A stretch of 35,313 nt of DNA, from positions 1 through 35,313 of the forward strand of contig JBJXFX010000163.1 in assembly GCA_046152925.1 (NCBI GenBank), in the 5' to 3' direction. This DNA comes from CAMAUF01 sp046152925 (GTDB lineage: Bacteria; Chloroflexota; Dehalococcoidia; Tepidiformales; Tepidiformaceae). The notes beneath the pieces are model-generated. The model did no database searches and was not told the origin of the DNA. It worked only from the letters and a program-made list of their open reading frames with translations. Shown here one piece after another: positions 29,662-35,313 of this stretch (position 1 is the stretch's first letter; every line of letters starts with the position of its first letter). A program made the position numbers and the translations under genes.

Positions 29662-31182
29662 GTGACCCAGCCAGACTTCCGAACCATCGTCCTCGGTTCC
29701 GGCATCTCCGGGCTCTTCGTCGCACTCGAGGCGCGCAAGCTCGGCCCCGTCCTGGTCGTGACCAAAAGCGCCATCGAAGACTGCAACACACAGTGGGCCC
29801 AGGGCGGCATCGCCGCAGCCGTCTCCGAGGACGACTCCGCCCTCTTCCACCTCGAGGACACCATCGAGGCGGGCGATGGACTCGTCGACCCCGAGGCCGC
29901 GCGCGTCCTCTGTGAGGAGGCGCCAGGCCGGATCCGCGACCTCGTGACCTATGGCGTGGCCTTCGACTCGGTCGATGGCCGCGTCGCCCTCGGGCTGGAA
30001 GCCGCTCACAGCCGGCCGCGCATCCTCCACGCTGGCGGCGACCGCACGGGTGCGGCGATCGAAACAGCCCTCGGCGCGACCGCCCGGACTGACGGCATCA
30101 CCATCCTCGACCACACGCTCGCGACCGAGATCCTCGTCCGCTACGGCCGGGCCGCCGGCGTCCGCGTGGTCGACTTGCGGTCCGGCAAGGCCCATGACGT
30201 CAGCGGAGCGGCGGTAGTGGTCGCGACCGGCGGCGCCGGCCAGCTCTTTTCGCACACGACGAACCCCGAAGTGGCCACGGGCGACGGCATCGCGCTCGCA
30301 TACCTGGCTGGCGCCGAGCTGATGGACCTTGAGTTCTACCAGTTTCACCCGACTGCCTTCCGTCGCGCCGGTGCGCCGCCCTTCCTCATTTCCGAAGCCG
30401 TCCGGGGGGAAGGCGCCATCCTGCGGAACGCCGCCGGCGACGCATTCATGCCACGTTATGACGCGCGTTCCGACCTCGCCCCGCGAGACGTCGTCGCGCG
30501 CGCCTGCCTCGCCGAAATGCGCACCACCGGGACCGACGCAGTCTCGCTGGATTGCCGCGCGCTGAAGGTGGACCTCCCGGTCCGCTTTCCCGGAATTTAC
30601 GCCTTCTGCCATAGCCAGGGCCTCGCGATGGAGCGCGACTTTATCCCCGTCGCGCCTGCCGCCCACTACTTCATGGGCGGGATTCGGACCGACACCTCCG
30701 GCCGGACGAACATCGCCGGCCTTTTTGCCTGCGGCGAAGCAGCGTGTACGGGCGTCCACGGTGCGAATCGTCTCGCCAGCAACTCGCTAATGGAGACGAT
30801 CGTCTTCGGCAAGCGCGTCGTCGATGCCCTCGGACACGGCGCTGCGCAGCCCGCGGCCCCATCGCGGGCTGCGATCACCGCCCCGATGGCCGCGGGTGCA
30901 CCGCGCACCAAATCCGAGTTGCAGGCCGTGATGTGGGAGTGCGCCGGGATCGAACGCCAGCGGGAAGGCCTCGAAGCCGGCACTCGGGCCGCCGCCGGAT
31001 GGGGCGAACCGGCGCCGCCGACACGCGACGCGACCGAGCGGGCAAGCCTCGCCCTCCTCGCGCGCCTCGTCCTCGACGCCGCCACCCGCCGCACCGAAAG
31101 CCGGGGCGCCCACAAGCGGCTCGACTACCCATCCCGCAACGACCACGATTGGAAACGCCACCAGGTGTACCGCCATGCTTGA
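29662..31182 (+). CDS. nadB: L-aspartate oxidase
   Basis: 506-residue FAD enzyme oxidising aspartate to iminoaspartate, first step of de novo NAD synthesis. The N-terminal IVLGSGISGLFVAL binds FAD; NTQWAQGGIAAAV, DLEFYQFHPTAF, PAAHYFMGGI and GEAACTGVHGANRLASNSLMETIVFG are characteristic of NadB as opposed to succinate dehydrogenase. It is slightly shorter than the usual 530-540 residues, mainly in the C-terminal helical region. GTG start. Overlaps nadC by 8 bases; nadA is not in the window. Confidence 0.95.
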   Translation: MTQPDFRTIVLGSGISGLFVALEARKLGPVLVVTKSAIEDCNTQWAQGGIAAAVSEDDSALFHLEDTIEAGDGLVDPEAARVLCEEAPGRIRDLVTYGVAFDSVDGRVALGLEAAHSRPRILHAGGDRTGAAIETALGATARTDGITILDHTLATEILVRYGRAAGVRVVDLRSGKAHDVSGAAVVVATGGAGQLFSHTTNPEVATGDGIALAYLAGAELMDLEFYQFHPTAFRRAGAPPFLISEAVRGEGAILRNAAGDAFMPRYDARSDLAPRDVVARACLAEMRTTGTDAVSLDCRALKVDLPVRFPGIYAFCHSQGLAMERDFIPVAPAAHYFMGGIRTDTSGRTNIAGLFACGEAACTGVHGANRLASNSLMETIVFGKRVVDALGHGAAQPAAPSRAAITAPMAAGAPRTKSELQAVMWECAGIERQREGLEAGTRAAAGWGEPAPPTRDATERASLALLARLVLDAATRRTESRGAHKRLDYPSRNDHDWKRHQVYRHA

Positions 31183-32026
31183 CCTCGATCTCGGACAGAT
31201 CCGCGCCATTGTTGCGGCCGCGCTGACGGAAGACCGCGCGGCCGAGGACATCACGACCCTAGCCGTCGTCGACCCCATGGTTCGCGCGAAGGCGTCCTTC
31301 CTCGCGAAGAGTCCAGGCGTGCTCGCTGGGATCGCGGTCGCGGAGGCCGCGTTCACGCTGCTCGACGGGACCTGCGATGTCGAGCGCCGCCTCGCCGACG
31401 GCGCCAGCTTCGACCGCGGCGACGTGATCGCGACCGTCGAGGGGCCTGTTTCGGCCCTGCTTCGCGGCGAGCGCGTCGCATTGAACTTCCTTCAGCGGAT
31501 GTCCGGCACAGCCACGCTGACGCGCGCCTTCGTCGATACCGTCGCCGGCACGCGCGCCACCATCCTCGACACACGAAAGACCACGCCAGGCCTCCGGGAC
31601 CTCGAAAAATACGCTGTCCGTTGTGGGGGCGGGACGAACCACCGGCGCGATCTCGCGGTCATGGCGATGATCAAAGACAACCATCGAGAGGCCCTGGCCC
31701 GGGCCGGCAAGACGCTCTCGCAGGGCGTCGAAGCCATTCGCCAACGAGCGCCGGGCGCGCCCGTCGAAGTCGAAGTCGACAGCCTCGACGATCTCGAAGC
31801 GGCTCTCGCAGCACGGCCCGAATGGGTGCTCCTCGACAACATGAGCGTCGACGAGATGGCCGAAGCCGTGCGCCGCACGGCTGGCCGCGCGAAGCTTGAA
31901 GCGAGCGGCGGCGTCAACCTCGCGTCCGTCCGGGCCATCGCCGAGACGGGCGTCGACGCTATCTCCGTCGGGGCGCTGACGCATAGCGCCAAGGCGCTCG
32001 ACATCAGCCTCGACCTGGCGTTCTAG
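31175..32026 (+). CDS. nadC: Nicotinate-nucleotide pyrophosphorylase (quinolinate phosphoribosyltransferase)
   Basis: 283-residue enzyme converting quinolinate and PRPP to nicotinate mononucleotide. Signatures: LTEDRAAEDITT, RVALNFLQRMSGTAT, ILDTRKTTPGLRDLEKYAVRCGGGTNHR, IKDNH, VEVEVDSLDDLE, and LEASGGVNL. Full length. Its TAG stop shares bases with the stop of the convergent nitroreductase gene (CTAG at 32023-32026), so no separate terminator fits between them. Confidence 0.96.
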   Translation: MLDLDLGQIRAIVAAALTEDRAAEDITTLAVVDPMVRAKASFLAKSPGVLAGIAVAEAAFTLLDGTCDVERRLADGASFDRGDVIATVEGPVSALLRGERVALNFLQRMSGTATLTRAFVDTVAGTRATILDTRKTTPGLRDLEKYAVRCGGGTNHRRDLAVMAMIKDNHREALARAGKTLSQGVEAIRQRAPGAPVEVEVDSLDDLEAALAARPEWVLLDNMSVDEMAEAVRRTAGRAKLEASGGVNLASVRAIAETGVDAISVGALTHSAKALDISLDLAF

Positions 32027-32766
32027 CCCCGTTCGGACGGGAAGCCGTGGAAAGCGACGACGCCGTCGTCCGGCTCGCGCGTCGCCTGGACATCGTTCGC
32101 GGCGAATGTCTCGTCCGGGAAGCCGAGCGCCACGCAGACCACGATGACCTCGTCTTCGGGGATGGCGACGTGCTCACGGACGACCGCCGAGTGCGTAATC
32201 CCCTGGCCGTTGATCACGGTGCCGAGGCCACGGCTCCAGGCGGCGAGCACGAGCCCATAGGTCGCCGCGCCGCAATCGAAGTACGCCGTCGGGCTGTGTT
32301 CGAGCGTGCGGTCCACGGTGACAACCACGGAGACCGGCGCGTCGAACTGCCGGTAGCCCCGGACGACCCAATCTTGGCGCCGGTCCTTGTCTTCCCAGGC
32401 GATGCCCATCGCGGCGAACAGGTCCACGGCGATCGCCTTCTGCCGGTCGCGGTGCGCGCCTTGATACGCGCCATGGCCGACGATTTCGCGGCTCGGTGGG
32501 GCGCCGGCCAACGACCTCGCGACGTTCCCTTCGCGGATGCGCTTCAGCGGCTCGCCCGTGACGACGTGGAAATGCCACGGCTGCGTGTTCATGGATGACG
32601 GGGCGCGCTTCGCGATGCCGATGACCTCTTGGATCAGCTCCTGCGGGACGGGGTCCGGCCGGTACCCACGGATGCTCCGTCGCTCGAAAACAATGCCCTC
32701 GAAGCTCGAAATGTCCGCGTGGACAGCTGGCCGGGCTGGCGGCTGGGCAATTGGGGCTGCGGTCAT
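32023..32766 (-). CDS. Nitroreductase-family flavoprotein
   Basis: 247-residue FMN-dependent NAD(P)H oxidoreductase of the nitroreductase family. Seen: ERRSIRGYRPDPVP with FMN-phosphate-binding Arg/Ser, AKRAPSSMNTQPWHF, and a C-terminal IPEDEVIVVCVALGFPDE. A 15-residue Pro/Ala-rich N-terminal lead precedes the domain. Substrate unknown. ATGA overlap with glcF makes it the last gene of the glcDEF string. Confidence 0.9.
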   Translation of the reverse strand: MTAAPIAQPPARPAVHADISSFEGIVFERRSIRGYRPDPVPQELIQEVIGIAKRAPSSMNTQPWHFHVVTGEPLKRIREGNVARSLAGAPPSREIVGHGAYQGAHRDRQKAIAVDLFAAMGIAWEDKDRRQDWVVRGYRQFDAPVSVVVTVDRTLEHSPTAYFDCGAATYGLVLAAWSRGLGTVINGQGITHSAVVREHVAIPEDEVIVVCVALGFPDETFAANDVQATREPDDGVVAFHGFPSERG

Positions 32767-34049
32767 GGGCGCGTGGCCTCCTCAAGGACTTCGGCGATGT
32801 GCATCACGCGCGCATCGATGCCCGCTTCCCGCACGGCCGCCACGTACTGCATGTGGCAGCCAGGGTTGGCGGTGACGACGACGTCCGGCTTGTGCTTGGC
32901 GAACTGCTCCGTCTTCTTCGCGCGCAACTGGGCAGACATTTCGGATTGCACCAGTGAGTAGAGCCCAGCTGCGCCGCAGCACATATCGTTCCCGCTCGTC
33001 TCGATGCAGGTAATCCCGGAGAGCGCCCCAAGGAGCTCGCGGGGTTGGCTGCGCACACGCTGGGCGTGGACGAGGTGGCAGGCGTCCTGGTAGGCGACAC
33101 GGTGTTCGAACTTCCCCTTCGGGATCCCGGCGGCCGCGAGGACTTCGGTCAGGTCGCGGACGCGGGCGCCGAAGCGGCGAGCGCGGTCCGCGTACTTCGG
33201 GTCGTGGCCGAGGAGGTCGCCATACTCTTTGAGCGCCGCCCCGCAGCCAGCGGAGTTCACGACGATCGTGCCGTCGCCCGTCGCCTCAAGCGCGTCGATG
33301 TTGCGCCGGGCGAGCTTGCGGGCGAAGTCGAGGTCGCCGTCGTGGGCGGAAAGCGCCCCGCAACAGCCTTGCCCTTTCGTCGCCTCAACCGCGAAGCCAG
33401 AACGCATGAGGACCGCCGCCGTGGCACGGTGGACGTCCCCGAAGACCTCGCCCATCACGCAGCCTGTGAACAGGATGACCTCGGCGCGGGACGTCTCGGG
33501 CTGCGGCAACGGGTCACCCGGCCGAAGGGGCCGTCCGACGCGATCGGGGAGCTGGTTTTCGGCGGCGCCGAAGCGGCCAAGCCGGCGCAGGACGCCCGTT
33601 CGCCGTACCAACCCGCGCAGCGGAAAGCCCGCCCACATCCGCGCGGGGAGCACGGCCATGCGCAACACCCGCGGCCGGGCAACGACGTTGCGCAGCACAA
33701 AACGGCGGACACGCCGGCCTCTGCCGCCCGCCGCGGGCTGAGCGGAGACTTGCGCGCGCACATGCTCCATCAATCGGCCATAGGGCACGCCGCTCGGGCA
33801 GACTGCCTCGCAGGCACGGCATTGCAAGCAAAGGTCCCAGTGCCCCTGGACCGCCGCGGTGAGCGGGATTGTGCCTTCGTCGACGCCGCGAGCGAGGTAG
33901 ATTCGTCCACGCGGGGATTCAGTCTCCAGCCCCGTGATCGCGTAGGTGGGGCAGCTATTGATGCAGAGGCCGCAATGCACGCACCGCGAAAGGTCCTCCT
34001 TCGCCGGGGCGTCATCCGGTCGCGGCCAGCGATTGGGCTCAGAGACCAC
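32763..34049 (-). CDS. glcF: Glycolate oxidase iron-sulfur subunit
   Basis: 428-residue GlcF-like protein. Two ferredoxin-type [4Fe-4S] motifs, CVHCGLCINSCP and CLQCRACEAVCP, at the N-terminus, followed by two CCG domains (QGCCGALSAHDGD and MCCGAAGLYSL). It passes electrons from the GlcD/GlcE flavin centres to quinone. GTG start at 34049 overlaps the glcE stop by 11 bases. With glcD and glcE upstream, the three-subunit glycolate (or related 2-hydroxyacid) dehydrogenase is complete apart from the window cut in glcD. LutA-type or D-lactate dehydrogenase roles are alternatives. Confidence 0.92.
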   Translation of the reverse strand: MVSEPNRWPRPDDAPAKEDLSRCVHCGLCINSCPTYAITGLETESPRGRIYLARGVDEGTIPLTAAVQGHWDLCLQCRACEAVCPSGVPYGRLMEHVRAQVSAQPAAGGRGRRVRRFVLRNVVARPRVLRMAVLPARMWAGFPLRGLVRRTGVLRRLGRFGAAENQLPDRVGRPLRPGDPLPQPETSRAEVILFTGCVMGEVFGDVHRATAAVLMRSGFAVEATKGQGCCGALSAHDGDLDFARKLARRNIDALEATGDGTIVVNSAGCGAALKEYGDLLGHDPKYADRARRFGARVRDLTEVLAAAGIPKGKFEHRVAYQDACHLVHAQRVRSQPRELLGALSGITCIETSGNDMCCGAAGLYSLVQSEMSAQLRAKKTEQFAKHKPDVVVTANPGCHMQYVAAVREAGIDARVMHIAEVLEEATRP

Positions 34050-35202
34050 CGACGTACCTCCCGGCGTTGAAACGTCCCGCTGGATCGTAAGCGGCTTTCA
34101 GTTTGCGCATGAGGTCGAAGCCCGGCGGCGGCGCCCCCCACGGGTCGAGGTCGGCCCGAAAGCGAGCCGGCATCCGGTCCACGATGACGGCCCCACCACG
34201 AGGCGTCACTTCGGCGCGGAGCGCATCCACCGCGCGGGCGATCTCGACGGTCCCTGGGGCGCCGGGGGCGGACCAGGCCGCCCGGACGAAACCGGCCAGA
34301 GGCCGGACCACGAGCGTGTCTGCGCGAAGTGCGTTCAGACGCTGGACAGCCGTCGCCAGCCCGGAGGGCGTTGTCGTCGCGCGCACGGCAAGGACGTCGT
34401 GAGCGTCGAATCCGGCATCGCGACATCGCTCAAGGAGCGCTGGCGGGGACTCCTCGAGACCACTCACGAACCCGCGCACCCCCTGGACGGCGCGCTCGTG
34501 CACCGTCAGGACGACTCGTGAGCGGCCACCCTCGACGAGGATGTCCGCCACCTCTGGGCGAAGGTCTGCACGAAACACGCGGTCGATCAGCGCGGCGCCT
34601 TCCTGCGGGCTGGCCACTTCGGCCGTCAGCGTCACCACTGGCACCGCCGGATAGACGCGCAACGTCACCTCCGTGACGATCCCGAGCGTCCCCAGTGAGC
34701 CGCACCAGAGCCGCATCAGGTCGTAGCCGGTGACGTTCTTCACGACGCGGCCGCCGGCCTTCACCAACTCGCCATCTGCGCGCAGGACGGTCATGCCCAA
34801 GACGAGGTCCTTTGGCTGTCCGAATCGCGAGCGAAGCGGCCCGCCAAGGCCCGAAGCCAGGACGCCGCCAATCGTCGACTTTGCCGCCAATGGTGGGTCG
34901 ATCGGGAGCCGCTGGCGCGCCGGTGCGAGCACCGCTTCGATGTCGCCCAGGGTCGCGCCCGCCGGGACGGCGACGGTGAGGTCGTCCTCCACGAGCGAGA
35001 TAGGCCCGCCGAGCGCCTCGGCCAGCTCAACGAGCTCGAACGGAGCCACCGGCGCGCGGCCGAGGTCGAGCTGCGTCCCGGCCCCTACCGGCACGAGCGT
35101 GGCCCCACGCGCATCGCGCACCAGCGCTTGCAACGCGGGGATCGACCCTGGCCGGTGGACGGTTGCTGCGGCGGCGCCCGCGACGAGCGGCGGTTCAGAC
35201 AT
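34039..35202 (-). CDS. glcE: Glycolate oxidase FAD-binding subunit
   Basis: 387-residue FAD_binding_4 (PCMH fold) protein. Typical stretches: LVPVGAGTQLDLG, VAVPAGATLGDIEAVL, STIGGVLASGLGGPLRSRFG, VKNVTGYDLMRLWCGSLGTLGIVTEVTLRV. The short C-terminal half fits GlcE rather than GlcD. ATG 35202 overlaps the glcD stop by 8 bases; stop overlaps glcF. Confidence 0.93.
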   Translation of the reverse strand: MSEPPLVAGAAAATVHRPGSIPALQALVRDARGATLVPVGAGTQLDLGRAPVAPFELVELAEALGGPISLVEDDLTVAVPAGATLGDIEAVLAPARQRLPIDPPLAAKSTIGGVLASGLGGPLRSRFGQPKDLVLGMTVLRADGELVKAGGRVVKNVTGYDLMRLWCGSLGTLGIVTEVTLRVYPAVPVVTLTAEVASPQEGAALIDRVFRADLRPEVADILVEGGRSRVVLTVHERAVQGVRGFVSGLEESPPALLERCRDAGFDAHDVLAVRATTTPSGLATAVQRLNALRADTLVVRPLAGFVRAAWSAPGAPGTVEIARAVDALRAEVTPRGGAVIVDRMPARFRADLDPWGAPPPGFDLMRKLKAAYDPAGRFNAGRYVGGL

Positions 35203-35313
35203 AGGCGTCCGGCCCGGCGGCCCGGAGCGCCGCGTCGTTGTGGGCCATCTCCCCGCACCCGGCCCCCGAGGGCAAGATCTTGCACGGGTTAAACCGGCCG
35301 GTGTTGCCGAACA
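35195..35313 (-). CDS. glcD: Glycolate oxidase subunit GlcD (C-terminal end only)
   Basis: Only the last 38 codons are in the window. The decoded end contains GRFNPCKILPSG, the position where GlcD-type FAD-linked oxidases end with GLLNPGKVLP, followed by a Gly/Ala-rich tail ending PDAYV. It is in frame to the window edge and overlaps glcE (ATGTCTGA). Identification rests on this short motif and on the glcE-glcF context. Confidence 0.75.
   Translation of the reverse strand, partial: FGNTGRFNPCKILPSGAGCGEMAHNDAALRAAGPDAYV

Noticed and set aside
29359..30759. 466-codon minus-strand ORF opposite nadB
   Set aside because: Shadow of NadB; the def start at 29533 lies inside it in another frame.
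1..35313. CRISPR array, tRNA, rRNA, insertion sequence or prophage genes
   Set aside because: Reading both strands by eye showed no regularly spaced repeats, cloverleaf-like sequence, transposase or integrase motifs; a small tRNA could still be missed without a covariance scan.

Overview
This is a high-GC (about 65-68% by eye), gene-dense bacterial chromosomal segment with about 41 recognisable genes, many joined by ATGA or GTGA start/stop overlaps. T-box control of tryptophan genes, the mix of TrpB2 and TrpB1, the FitAB-type toxin pair, GlcDEF and several near-leaderless promoters would fit a Chloroflexota lineage, perhaps near Dehalococcoidia/Tepidiformia. That is inference: no marker gene here fixes the taxon. 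No tRNA, rRNA, insertion sequence, prophage or CRISPR array was seen.

Region 1 (1-9275) is an accessory, oxidative-catabolism neighbourhood. It holds the end of a Rieske ring-hydroxylating oxygenase, an amidase, a PIN/ribbon-helix-helix toxin-antitoxin pair, and a fumarate-reductase-like flavoprotein. A ThuA-domain protein with two CxxCH motifs is divergent from a Rieske ferredoxin and a cytochrome P450. A VC0807-type membrane protein, a gamma-class carbonic anhydrase, a small orphan ORF and a truncated nucleotidyltransferase remnant follow.

Region 2 (9272-24847) is a large tryptophan operon behind a T-box leader whose specifier reads TGG (Trp). The order is trpB2, four-helix-bundle protein, trpS, trpE, degenerate Nudix, degenerate Nudix fused to a carboxymuconolactone-decarboxylase domain, HAD phosphatase, unknown ORF, trpG, trpD, trpC, trpF, trpB1, CPBP (CAAX) protease, trpA, aroH, aroF, scpA. 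It therefore carries DAHP synthesis, chorismate mutase, the whole chorismate-to-Trp branch and the Trp-tRNA charging enzyme. The non-canonical genes, especially the tandem Nudix-like pair lacking the Nudix catalytic box, are the best candidates for something undescribed.

Region 3 (24887-29533) holds a putative SGNH hydrolase on the + strand, facing a minus-strand string: peptide deformylase, enolase with an Arg-rich tail, an alpha-helical unknown, a DinB-family protein and another unknown. Region 4 (29534-35313) has nadB-nadC (NAD synthesis; no nadA visible) on the + strand. They meet, stop codon to stop codon, a minus-strand glycolate-oxidase-like operon: glcD (partial), glcE, glcF, nitroreductase.

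Most long alternative-frame ORFs, including several over 450 codons antisense to real genes, are GC-rich shadows and are not listed as genes.
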